This document shows, in pieces, positions 28,668 to 36,898 of a DNA stretch of 64,000 nt. Position 1 is the stretch's first letter. Each line of letters begins with the position of its first letter. Origin of the DNA: Sphaerisporangium album (GTDB lineage Bacteria; Actinomycetota; Actinomycetes; Streptosporangiales; Streptosporangiaceae); assembly GCF_003323745.1 (NCBI RefSeq), contig NZ_QOIL01000001.1:434001-498000 (forward strand), read 5' to 3'. The translations under genes were made by a program, and so were the position numbers. The notes under the pieces were generated by a model that was not told the origin of the DNA, made no database searches, and saw only the letters and a list, made by a program, of their open reading frames with translations.

Positions 28668-29225
28668 ATGATTGTGCTGGGCATGTTGTTGATCGTGCTC
28701 GCCGGCGCGGCCTTGGTGGCGGTGGCGACCGACGGGACCGGCGGTGTCGCGATGTCGGTCACCGTGTTCGACCGGACGCTCGAACTGAGCAAGCTGGAGC
28801 TCTTCCTGGCCGGCGCGGCGGCCGCGGCAGTCTTCCTCATCGGCCTGATGGTCCTCACCGGCGGCATGCGCCGCTCCGGCGTCCGGCGCCGGCGGCTGCG
28901 CGAGGCCCGCGCCGAGAGCGCCCGGGTCTCCCGCCTGGAGGAGGAGAAGCGGCGGCTCGAGCAGAAGCTGGAGGCGGAGTCGGCCACGCCGGCGCCCGTC
29001 GCCCCCGTCACCGTCCCGGCTCAGGCGCCCGCGCCCGAGTCCAGCCCTGCCGGGCGGCACGCGCACGTCGACCGCGACCACGACGGCGTGGACGACCGCG
29101 ACGAGATCGGCGCAGCCGACCGCGTCGGCGCGAGCACCCGGCCGGCGCGCGCCGCGACAGACGCGTCCGAGCCCTACCCGACCGACCGGCTCGTCGCGGG
29201 CGATCGCCCGCGTGACGCCCGCTGA
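28668..29225 (+). CDS. Small membrane protein with coiled coil and acidic calcium-like loop
   Basis: 185 aa. Two transmembrane segments (about 2-21 and 45-66) are followed by a short coiled coil (about 75-105, RVSRLEEEKRRLEQKLEAE) and a disordered tail. The tail includes DRDHDGVDDRDE, which resembles calcium-binding loops of EF-hand or thrombospondin type 3 repeats. GAGG precedes the ATG. The architecture resembles LapA-domain proteins; function is unknown. Confidence 0.75.
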   Translation: MIVLGMLLIVLAGAALVAVATDGTGGVAMSVTVFDRTLELSKLELFLAGAAAAAVFLIGLMVLTGGMRRSGVRRRRLREARAESARVSRLEEEKRRLEQKLEAESATPAPVAPVTVPAQAPAPESSPAGRHAHVDRDHDGVDDRDEIGAADRVGASTRPARAATDASEPYPTDRLVAGDRPRDAR

Positions 29226-29369
29226 GGTCGTCGTGGAGACGAGCACCAACCGGCCGGCCGTCCGGGGACCAGGTCCCTGGGCGGCCCTGCCGGCGCGCCG
29301 CCGCCTGTCACGGCCGCTGGGCCACCGCTGCGGGCGGCACCTGCGCCCGCGCCGCCCGGGGCACGGGTA

Positions 29370-30368
29370 TCAGCGCTGCCTGAGGAAGTCCAGGCTCCTG
29401 GTCAGCCCCGTGGTGGCCAGGTCGCGGATGCGCGCGTAGGACTCCTCGGGGTACTGCCGGGGGCCGTCCTCGACCAGCAGGATGAGGTACAGGTACACGC
29501 GGTACAGCGCTTCGCGCGTCCGCGCCGCCGGGGTGAGCCGGAGCTTCCCGCCCGCCTCCCGGTAACCGGCCAGCAGCGGATCGTCGTCGGCCAGCTCGCC
29601 GAAGATCGTCGGGGTGACGAAGTCGGCCAGCGGGTCGCCCCAGAACGCCCTCTCGTGGTCGATGAGCGCCTGGATGCGCGGCGGCCCGTCCGCGGGCGGC
29701 GTCAGGAACACGTTGCCGGGCCACATGTCGAAGTGCACCAGCGCGGGCGCCGTGACCTCGTCCAGCGCGTGGGCGTTCGAGTAGACCGCGCCCGCGATCT
29801 CCACCAGCGTGCGGGGCAGCGGGGTTCCGTACCGCACGGCGTCGTCCAGCAGGGCGCCGTGCATGATCAGGAACGCGTCACGCCAGGTGGCGCCGGTCAG
29901 CCCGGCGTACGGATAGCCGTAGACGCCGTCGCCGGGGATCGTGTGCAGCGTGGCGAGGTGGCGTCCGAGCTCCTGGCGCAGGGCCCGCTGGTCGGCGTCG
30001 CCCAGCGAGGTCGCCTGGTTCCACGGCACCCCGTCCAGCGCCGACATGATCAGATAGTCGCCGCCCAGCTCGGGGTCGTCGAACCCCGAGTGCAGCAGGC
30101 GGGGCAGCGGAAGGCCCGTGGGCGTGGCCAGGTGGTACACCAGCGCCTCGGTGCGCAGCAGGTCGCGTTCGTAGCGCAGCATCTCCAGCCCGGGTGGCGG
30201 GCCGACCTTCAGGACCACCTGGCGGCCGTCCGCGAGGGTGAGGCGCCACACGGCGTTGGCGAACCCGTCCAGGAGCTCCTCGGCCGACCGCACCCCCGTC
30301 CCCAGCGCCCTGGCGGTGAGGGCGTCGAGTTCGTCGGGTGACAGCCTGCGCTTGGTCCTGCTCTCCAT
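29370..30368 (-). CDS. APH-family phosphotransferase
   Basis: 332 aa with the protein kinase-like fold of aminoglycoside/homoserine/choline kinases. Catalytic loop LVHFDMWPGNVFL and metal-binding IDHERAFWGDPLADF (about 210-255), with N-lobe features GFANAVWRLTL and VVLKVGPP. The substrate cannot be inferred; it may be a sugar, amino alcohol or antibiotic. It lies 130 bp downstream of the epimerase on the same strand. That gap contains GC-rich hairpins, so co-transcription is uncertain. Confidence 0.85.
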   Translation of the reverse strand: MESRTKRRLSPDELDALTARALGTGVRSAEELLDGFANAVWRLTLADGRQVVLKVGPPPGLEMLRYERDLLRTEALVYHLATPTGLPLPRLLHSGFDDPELGGDYLIMSALDGVPWNQATSLGDADQRALRQELGRHLATLHTIPGDGVYGYPYAGLTGATWRDAFLIMHGALLDDAVRYGTPLPRTLVEIAGAVYSNAHALDEVTAPALVHFDMWPGNVFLTPPADGPPRIQALIDHERAFWGDPLADFVTPTIFGELADDDPLLAGYREAGGKLRLTPAARTREALYRVYLYLILLVEDGPRQYPEESYARIRDLATTGLTRSLDFLRQR

Positions 30369-30498
30369 CGGTCACTTCACTTAGGGTCGTCGGGAGGATG
30401 AGGGGAGGGCCGCGACGTCCGGTCCACGGCCCGCGCGGGCATGGCGGAACGGCCGGCGGCCGGCCGATTCCCGGCCGGTGGAAGCCGGGAAGGGCGAG

Positions 30499-31398
30499 TC
30501 AGAGGGCGGAGATCGTCCAACCGGCTTCGTGCTTGGTCCCGGGATCGAGCACGATCAGGTCGGTGCCCGAGTTGAAGGCGTCGGGCGGGCAGGTCATCGG
30601 CTCGACGGCGATGCCCTGGTAGCCGAACCCGGTGCCGGTGCAGACCTGCACCCATGGCATGGCCGCCGCCTCCCAGGCGATCTGCACGCCGGCGCCGTCC
30701 GCGCCGCGCAGCCGGACCCGGGTGACGCCGTCGGGGCCGGCGTCCAGCCCGGTGAAGGCGTGATCGGCGACGGTGGCGCCGATCGGGCGGGGGACGCGGA
30801 AGTCGAGCGGCGTGCCCTCGACCCGCTCCAGCGTGGTGGGAAGCATGGTCTCGTCGGTGAGCAGCACGTGCCCGGCGGGCACGCCGAGCTCCCAGCCCGT
30901 CTCGGGGCCCTCGCCGGCGACCAGCCAGGGATGCGGGCCGCAGCCGTACGGGGCGGGGCGGTCGCCGACGTTCTCGGCGGTGAGCGTCGTCGTCAGGCCG
31001 TCGTGGCCGAGGGTGTGGGTCACCTGCAACGCCAGGAGGAAGGGATAGCCGGGGGAGGACTCGATGGTGTGCGTCAGCCGCAGCGACGCGTGGCCGTCCT
31101 CGGTGTGCGGCGGCCCGGCGGGCTCCCAGTCGGCGAAGGAGACCAGGCCGTGCAGCGCGTGGCCCCGCTCGGGCTCGTTGACGGGCACCTCGAGGCGCTC
31201 GCCGGCGAAGGTGTAGCGGCCGTGACCGAGGCGGTTGGGCCACGGCGCGAGCAGGGTGCCGCTGTAGAAGGGGACCGGCCCTTCTATCGGCCAGCTCGCC
31301 ACGAGATCGCGGCCGCCGTACCTGAGCACCCGCAGGGCAGCGCCCATGCGGGTTATCTCGGCGTGGTATCCACCACCCTGAAGAACGTACTGAGGCAC
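30499..31398 (-). CDS. Aldose 1-epimerase family protein (mutarotase)
   Basis: 299 aa. Interconverts alpha and beta anomers of hexoses. Motifs: LLAPWPNRLGHGRY (substrate loop), HALHGLV (His), YGCGPHPWLV (catalytic His) and a C-terminal Glu in GIAVEPMTCPPDAFN. The GTG at 31398, with GAGAGGA seven bases upstream, gives the natural N-terminus; the open frame upstream lacks family similarity. Two perfect CebR boxes lie upstream (31519 and 31812), which places it in the cello-oligosaccharide regulon. Mutarotation of the beta-glucose released by the beta-glucosidase would make sense. Confidence 0.9.
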   Translation of the reverse strand: MPQYVLQGGGYHAEITRMGAALRVLRYGGRDLVASWPIEGPVPFYSGTLLAPWPNRLGHGRYTFAGERLEVPVNEPERGHALHGLVSFADWEPAGPPHTEDGHASLRLTHTIESSPGYPFLLALQVTHTLGHDGLTTTLTAENVGDRPAPYGCGPHPWLVAGEGPETGWELGVPAGHVLLTDETMLPTTLERVEGTPLDFRVPRPIGATVADHAFTGLDAGPDGVTRVRLRGADGAGVQIAWEAAAMPWVQVCTGTGFGYQGIAVEPMTCPPDAFNSGTDLIVLDPGTKHEAGWTISAL

Positions 31399-31518
31399 GG
31401 GGAAATCCTCTCGTCGACGGGCGAAGGCCCTGAAGCGGGCGAAACCGAGGCGGGTAGGTCCCATCATCCCCGTTGCCGGGCGGTGATCAAAATTTTGCCA
31501 TGCTGTGAGCGGAGTGAT

Positions 31519-31532
31519 TGGGAGCGCTCCCA
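31519..31532. promoter_or_regulatory. CebR box 1 upstream of the epimerase
   Basis: TGGGAGCGCTCCCA, a perfect 14-bp palindrome identical to the published CebR consensus. It lies 120 bp upstream of the epimerase start. Confidence 0.88.
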
Positions 31533-31811
31533 TAACGCCACAAGCTAAACGGTATCCAGGAGACGGTCAACCGATTCCGGTCCTGTCTGGGGGTGTGCCC
31601 CTGTCTGCGGAGTCCGAGGCCCCTGGGGGGGAAATCGCAGGTGGACGAGTCTCCCACCTGTCGCGACAAACCGGTCATCCGACCATCGATTCATCCTATT
31701 CTGACTGAGACGGCGGGTTTCGGACGCCGCGCTAGGGGTTTTGGAGCCTCCGCAGGCGGGGGGCATCCTTGTCAGATGTCGTCAAGTCGGGCGCGAAATC
31801 ACACCATGTAA

Positions 31812-31825
31812 TGGGAGCGCTCCCA
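31812..31825. promoter_or_regulatory. CebR box 2, distal
   Basis: A second TGGGAGCGCTCCCA, 60 bp beyond the P450 stop codon and 413 bp upstream of the epimerase start. It could support DNA looping with box 1 or control an unseen transcript. Confidence 0.85.
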
Positions 31826-31885
31826 TAGACTGGGGCCCGCGCAGGGGGTTCGGGCGCGGTGGCCACCCGGCCACCGCGCCCGGGG

Positions 31886-33082
31886 CTACCAGGCGACGGG
31901 CAGCGTGTGCACCCCGTAGATCGCCATGTGCGTCCGCGTCGGCACCCGCTCGTCCGGCGCGGCGAGGCGCAGGCCGGGGAACCGCCGCAGCAGCGCCGGA
32001 TAGGCGACGCGCATCTCCATGCGGGCGAGCTGCTGGCCCAGGCACTGGTGGATGCCGTGCCCGAACGACAGGTGCCCGGCGGCGTGCCGGGTGATGTCCA
32101 GCGTGTCGGGCTCCTCGAACCGGGCCGGGTCGCGGTTGGCGGCGGGCAGCGACAGCGTCACCGAGTCGCCCGCCCTGATGCGGTGGCCCTCGATCTCGAC
32201 GTCCTCGCGGGCCGCGCGCACCGGGCCCAGGTGGACGATCGTCAGGTAGCGCAGCAGCTCCTCCACCGCGGTCGCCGCCAGGGACGGGTCCTCGCGCAAC
32301 GCGGCGAGCTGGGCGGGGTTGCGCAGCAGCGTGAAGGTGCCGAGCGCGAGCATGTTCGCCGTCGTCTCGTGCCCGGCCACGAGCAGCAGCGTGGCCACGC
32401 CGGAGACCTCGTCGATCGTGAGCCCCCGATCGGCGGCCAGCTCGCTGATCAGGCCGTCGCCCGGGTCGGCGCGCCTGCGCGTCACGAGCCCGCGCAGGTA
32501 GTCCATCAGGTCGTCCAGCGCCTCACGCACCTGCTCGGGCGTGGAGTCGAGGTTCAGCATCACCGCCGAGCGCCGCTGGAACATCTCGTGGTCGGCGTAC
32601 GGCACGCCGAGGAGCTCGCAGATGACCAGGGAGGGGATCGGCAGCGCGAACTCCCGCACGAGATCGGCGGGCGGGCCGGTGCGCTCCATGGCGTCCAGAT
32701 GGCCGGAGGTGATCGCCTCGATCCTGGGCTCCAGCGCCTGCATGCGGTGGACGGTGAAGTGGCCCGTGAGCCGGCGCCGGAGGCGGGTGTGCTCGGGCGG
32801 GTCCTCCTGCAGGAAGAACCCCGGGAGGTCCTCCAGGAGCCGCTGGGTCGCGCGCTGGCCGATCGGCGGGTGCAGCTGCGCGGGGTCGGTGGTGAAGCGC
32901 GGGTCGGCCAGCACGGCCCGCGCGGTGGAGTATCCGGTCACCAGCCAGCCGACGTGCCCGTCGGCGTAGAGCATCGGGCGGATCGGTCCTTCCTCGCGCC
33001 ACCGGCGCAGGTCGCCGGGCGGGTCGAACGGGTTCGTACGGGTGAGGGGAAGGGTGACGGGGCTCGACATGGCATGAGTCAC
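31886..33082 (-). CDS. Cytochrome P450
   Basis: 398 aa bacterial class I P450. I-helix oxygen motif VAGHETTANM, ExxR in EELLRY, and haem loop FGHGIHQCLGQQLA with the Cys ligand. The fold and length fit the CYP105/CYP107 group of biosynthetic and xenobiotic enzymes. The GTG at 33082 has a textbook AAGGAG six bases upstream. It lies 313 bp downstream of the C-T gene of the NRPS operon on the same strand, so it could hydroxylate the peptide product. No ferredoxin gene is adjacent. Confidence 0.92.
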   Translation of the reverse strand: MTHAMSSPVTLPLTRTNPFDPPGDLRRWREEGPIRPMLYADGHVGWLVTGYSTARAVLADPRFTTDPAQLHPPIGQRATQRLLEDLPGFFLQEDPPEHTRLRRRLTGHFTVHRMQALEPRIEAITSGHLDAMERTGPPADLVREFALPIPSLVICELLGVPYADHEMFQRRSAVMLNLDSTPEQVREALDDLMDYLRGLVTRRRADPGDGLISELAADRGLTIDEVSGVATLLLVAGHETTANMLALGTFTLLRNPAQLAALREDPSLAATAVEELLRYLTIVHLGPVRAAREDVEIEGHRIRAGDSVTLSLPAANRDPARFEEPDTLDITRHAAGHLSFGHGIHQCLGQQLARMEMRVAYPALLRRFPGLRLAAPDERVPTRTHMAIYGVHTLPVAW

Positions 33083-33395
33083 GAGGTGCTCCTTCCATTC
33101 CTGGTAAGACCGTACAAGCCAGGAAATATCGCTGAATGAAAGGAGTTATCGGAACTCGCAAAGTTTGCGCACTTCACGGCCATGGCGCGCGCGAATGCCG
33201 GACGTCCGGCCGTCACTTCCGCGCCACGCCGACCGCGAGCCACCGACCACGAGCCACCGTCACGACGCATCCGCCATGAGATGCCGGCCGGCGGCTATGA
33301 GCCATGAGCCATGAGCCGCGAGCCGCGCGTCCCGAGCCGCGAACCGCCTGTTGCGGGCTGCGAGCCGCAGGTGTGCGGGCCGACGGTCCGTGGCG
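33083..33395. other. Spacer with short GAGCC-type repeats
   Basis: 313 bp. It contains imperfect tandem copies of a 6-8 base GAGCC(A/G) word, densest at 33296-33365, and the P450 promoter or leader. No gene was seen. Confidence 0.45.
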
Positions 33396-35375
33396 TCAGG
33401 CCCGGCCCGGAGGGGTTTTCCCGAACGTCGTCAGGGCCTCGACGAATCCGCCGATCGTCGGCGCCTCGAAGAACATCCACGCCGGGACCTCGACGCCGAG
33501 GCTCTCCTGGACGCGGGCCGCGATGCGCGTGATCGCCAGCGAGTCGCCGCCGAGGTCGAACAGGTCCGCGTCGCCGTCGATCTCGGGCACGCCCAGCACC
33601 TCGGACCAGATGCGCCTGACCTCCGCCGCGACCTTCTCGTCCACGGGACCGGCGCCCGGCGCGGCGGCGGGTCCCGTGACGGTCGCGGCCATGGATCCGG
33701 TAACGGACGCGGCCGTGGATCCCGCGACGGACGCGGCCGTGGATCCCGCGACGGGCGCGGCCGTGGATCCCGCGACGGGCGCGGCCACGGAACCCGTGAC
33801 GGGCGCCGCAGTGGGGCCCGCGCCGAGCAGCTCGTCCACCGGGCGGGCGGACGGCGAGGCGTCCGCGTGGGGCCGGCGCGACGGGGACGGGGACTCGGAC
33901 GCGGGCCGTGGGCGCGCGAGCGCGTCCAGGGAGGGCAGCGCCAGGCCGCCGACGGGCGCGTCGGGCGCGGCCGCGAGCCCGCCGAGCAGCTCCGCGAAAC
34001 CGGTGGCGAGCGCGCCCGCCCCCTCCTCGGGCACCCGGTCGCGCCGGTGGGTGAGGGCCAGCCGGTGACCCGTGTCCGTCGGGGTCATGGTCAAGGTGAG
34101 GTCGTAGGCCGTCTCGTCGACCTCGGGGCTCCAGGCGAAGGCGCGCAGCCCGTCCCATCCGCCCGGCGGCTCGGGCGCGTCCTGCTGGATGAGCGCCACC
34201 TGGAAGATCGGATGCACGCCCGGCCGCCGCCTCCCGCCGACGGCGGACGTCAGCGTGTCGAACGGGACCTCGTGCGCGAGCGCCGCCCCGACCTCCGCCC
34301 GCGTCCGCGCCACGATCGCGCGGAAGCCCTCGGTCCCGTCGAGACACAGAGGGATCGGGACCATGTTGATGAAGCACCCCACCAGGGGCTCCAGCTCCCG
34401 GCGCGCCCGCGTACCGGTCACCGTGCCGACGGTCACGCCGGACGCGCCCGTGGCGCGGTGCAGCAGGACCGAGAAGGCCGCCAGCACGGCCACGAACGGT
34501 GTCGCCGGCCCGCCGCGCAGCGCGTCCATCGTGCCCGCCTCGACCGGGAAGGCCGAGGTGGAACTCATCCGGCCGCCCGAGTCCCGGGACGGCGCGTCAC
34601 GGAGCGGGCCCGGGGCGGCCCCGGCCTCCCGGGAGGCGCGGCCCGCCTCGCCGCCGAGCAGGGGCGGTGCGTCGGCGAGGCGCTCACGCCAGTGGCCCAG
34701 CCGCTCGCCCGCGTGGGCACGGGCCCGCGTCCGCGCCCACGCCGCGTAGTCGGCGTACGTCACGGCCGGCGGCGGGGGCAGCTCCCGGCCGCTGTAGAGG
34801 GCGGCGAGGTCTCGGGCCACGACGCCGAGGGAACCGCCGTCGCACACGAGGTGGTTGACCACGAGCAGCAGCCGATGCTCGTCAGGAGCCGTCCGGTAGA
34901 CGGTCAGGCGCAGCATCGGGCCGGACGCGAGGTCGAACCGCTCGCCCGCGGCGGCCGTCGCGAGCCGCAGCGCCGTCTGCTCGGCGCGCGGGTCGCCGGT
35001 GAGGTCGACCAGCGTGAGCGGCGCGTCCGGCGAGCCCAGGATCATCTGACGGGGCTCGCCGCCGGAGTTCACGAACACCGTGCGCAGCGTCTCGTGCCGC
35101 TCGGCCAGGCCGGTCAGGGCCTTGGCCAGGGCGCCGACGTCGAGCGGCCCGGACAGGCCGAGCCCGAGGGTGACGTTCGGCGCGGCGACCTGGCGGTCGG
35201 TCTGGGCGGCCAGCCAGAGCCGCCGCTGCTCGGGCGAGCATTCGAGCAGGCCCGCCTCGCGAGAGACGGCGGGGATGGCGTCGCCGCCCGCTCGCCTGCG
35301 GGCCGCGAGCAGCCGGGCGACCAGCTCCTGGCGGTGGGACGGGAGGCTCGCGGCGCCGCGCGGCTCGTCGCTCAC
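33396..35375 (-). CDS. Free-standing NRPS condensation-carrier (C-T) protein
   Basis: 659 aa. Order: a basic N-terminal helix (SHRQELVARLLAARRRAGG), a condensation domain (about 45-480) and a Pro/Ala linker with an 8-residue repeat (about 515-570), then a carrier domain (about 575-645) with FDLGGDSL, whose Ser612 takes phosphopantetheine. The HHxxxDG active site reads NHLVCDG (174-180): the second, catalytic His175 is kept and the first is Asn. There is no adenylation domain, so the carrier must be loaded in trans. It is last gene of the seven-gene operon, with a GTGA overlap with the E2 gene. It may transfer an acyl or aminoacyl group between the free carrier and the NRPS. Confidence 0.9.
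   Translation of the reverse strand: MSDEPRGAASLPSHRQELVARLLAARRRAGGDAIPAVSREAGLLECSPEQRRLWLAAQTDRQVAAPNVTLGLGLSGPLDVGALAKALTGLAERHETLRTVFVNSGGEPRQMILGSPDAPLTLVDLTGDPRAEQTALRLATAAAGERFDLASGPMLRLTVYRTAPDEHRLLLVVNHLVCDGGSLGVVARDLAALYSGRELPPPPAVTYADYAAWARTRARAHAGERLGHWRERLADAPPLLGGEAGRASREAGAAPGPLRDAPSRDSGGRMSSTSAFPVEAGTMDALRGGPATPFVAVLAAFSVLLHRATGASGVTVGTVTGTRARRELEPLVGCFINMVPIPLCLDGTEGFRAIVARTRAEVGAALAHEVPFDTLTSAVGGRRRPGVHPIFQVALIQQDAPEPPGGWDGLRAFAWSPEVDETAYDLTLTMTPTDTGHRLALTHRRDRVPEEGAGALATGFAELLGGLAAAPDAPVGGLALPSLDALARPRPASESPSPSRRPHADASPSARPVDELLGAGPTAAPVTGSVAAPVAGSTAAPVAGSTAASVAGSTAASVTGSMAATVTGPAAAPGAGPVDEKVAAEVRRIWSEVLGVPEIDGDADLFDLGGDSLAITRIAARVQESLGVEVPAWMFFEAPTIGGFVEALTTFGKTPPGRA
33661..33828 (-). 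repeat. Seven tandem 24-bp units in the C-T linker
   Basis: The core unit GCGGCCGTGGATCCCGCGAC plus four bases is repeated seven times (five close copies, two diverged ends). It codes an 8-residue Ala/Val/Gly/Ser repeat between the condensation and carrier domains. Such exact repeats suggest recent slippage. Confidence 0.9.
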
Positions 35376-36898
35376 ACCGTCCCGCCGTCCTCGGCGTGCG
35401 CCGCCCGGGAGGCGGACGCCTCGTGAGAGACGGCGACGTCGGCGTCGACGGGCACCCCGGGGGAGGCGACGGCCTGCGACACGGCGGCGACCTGAGGCGG
35501 TGCGGGGATCCCGGGAGAGGGCAGGGCTTCCTGCGGGGACAGGGCCTCGGGGGAATCGGGGGCCGCCTCCGGGGCGATGGCGTTGGGGGACATGTCCGTT
35601 TCTTGCGTGGCCAGGGTCTCGGGGGAGGCCAGGGCCGCGCGCAGGGCGTCGAGGAACATCACGGCGTCGCGGCCGTTGACGACCCGGTGGTCGAAGGCCA
35701 CGCCCAGGTACACCACGTCCTTGACCGTGAAGCCGCCCGCGTCGTCCGGCACGACCTCCCGTTGCGGCGCGGCCAGCGACAGCGCGCAGGCGTGCCCGGG
35801 GAAGACGATCGGGATCGCCAGCACGACGCCGGGCTCGTTGTGCAGGGTCACGACGATGTTCGCCCCGAGCAGATCCTGCTCGCGCAGGCCGCCGCGCATC
35901 GCGCTCAGCCGGAAGCCCATGAGCGCGCGGGAGACGTCCCCCAGCGAGCGCGTCGCGGCGTCCCTCACGACGGGGATGACCAGGCCCCTGCCCACGTCGA
36001 ACGTCACCCCGACGTGCGGCGCCAGCGACCCGCGTACGGCCCGGCCGTCGAGGGGAGCGGCGAAGAACAGGGGGAAGCGCGCGTGGACCGACCCGACCGC
36101 CTTGACGAGCAGCTCGGGCAGGCCGACGAGCGTGCGCAGCCTCTTGGTCAGCGCGCGTCCGGCCGCCAGCGCCGCGCCGACGTCGACCTTCATGACGGTG
36201 AACGCGGGGGGGATGGTCCGGTGCGACAGCTCGACCACGGCGGCGGCGCGCTGCTGCGCGCGGGACAGCGTGATGATCTCCCCCGCCTCGCCGGCCTCGT
36301 ACGGCTCCGACGAGCCGTACCCCTTGGAGGGCTCTGACGGCCGGTACGCGTCGGACCACTCGGACGACCGGTACGCGTCGGACTCCGCCGCGGGGGCCGG
36401 GGCGCCGGCGAGCGCCTCGACGTCGGACTGCCGGATGATCTTCTTGCCGAGGCCGCGCACCCGCTCGGGGCCGATGCCCAGCCGTTCCATCAGCGCCCGT
36501 GCGGGTCCGGTGATCACCGGCTCGTCGTGCCCGCCGGACCCGGGGCGCGCGTCGTGCGGGGAGGCGCCCGTCCCGGCCCCGCCGGGCTCCCCGGCACGCG
36601 CGGGGCCGGGCTCTCCCGGGCCGGACGGCTCGTGCCCGCCGCCGGCGAACAGGTTCCGTTCCCGCTCGGTGCCGAACAGCCGGGCGATCACCTGGCCGGG
36701 CTCGCACTCGCCGCCCACGAGGAGCTGGTGGCTGAGCAGGCCCTCGCCCTCGGAGACGAGCTCCTCGGTGGCCTTGGAGGTCTCCAGCACGGCCAGCGGA
36801 TCGCCGGCGCGCACGTGCGCGCCGTCCTCGGCGACCCACTCCACCAGCACGTACCGGGCGTCGTTGTTGTTGAGCTTGGGGACGTGTACGTCGATCAT
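35372..36898 (-). CDS. 2-oxoacid dehydrogenase-like E2, dihydrolipoamide acyltransferase
   Basis: 508 aa. N-terminal lipoyl domain with lipoyl Lys42 in LETSKATEEL; a disordered linker; an E1/E3-binding domain (about 130-165, ARALMERLGIGPERVRGLG); a linker with Tyr/Ser repeats (about 175-205); a catalytic acyltransferase domain (about 210-425) with FDHRVVNGRD (His404). The usual DHRxxDG Asp is Asn here. An unusual Ala/Pro/Ser tail (about 425-508) follows. ATGA overlap with E1-beta. It would transfer an acyl group made by E1 to CoA or directly to a carrier protein. No E3 gene is in the window. Confidence 0.9.
   Translation of the reverse strand: MIDVHVPKLNNNDARYVLVEWVAEDGAHVRAGDPLAVLETSKATEELVSEGEGLLSHQLLVGGECEPGQVIARLFGTERERNLFAGGGHEPSGPGEPGPARAGEPGGAGTGASPHDARPGSGGHDEPVITGPARALMERLGIGPERVRGLGKKIIRQSDVEALAGAPAPAAESDAYRSSEWSDAYRPSEPSKGYGSSEPYEAGEAGEIITLSRAQQRAAAVVELSHRTIPPAFTVMKVDVGAALAAGRALTKRLRTLVGLPELLVKAVGSVHARFPLFFAAPLDGRAVRGSLAPHVGVTFDVGRGLVIPVVRDAATRSLGDVSRALMGFRLSAMRGGLREQDLLGANIVVTLHNEPGVVLAIPIVFPGHACALSLAAPQREVVPDDAGGFTVKDVVYLGVAFDHRVVNGRDAVMFLDALRAALASPETLATQETDMSPNAIAPEAAPDSPEALSPQEALPSPGIPAPPQVAAVSQAVASPGVPVDADVAVSHEASASRAAHAEDGGTV

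Larger units (their letters stand above)
31399..31885. other. Regulatory spacer between P450 3' end and the epimerase
   Basis: 487 bp without a gene, holding two identical CebR boxes 293 bp apart and, by position, the epimerase promoter. Short frames in it are unsupported. Confidence 0.6.

Noticed and set aside
33661-33828. Minisatellite or CRISPR-like array
   Set aside because: In-frame 24-bp units without spacers inside the C-T gene; it is a protein linker repeat.
35376-36839. N-terminal extension of the C-T protein frame to 1147 aa
   Set aside because: The extra part overlaps the E2 gene out of phase; the condensation domain starts after the GTG at 35375.
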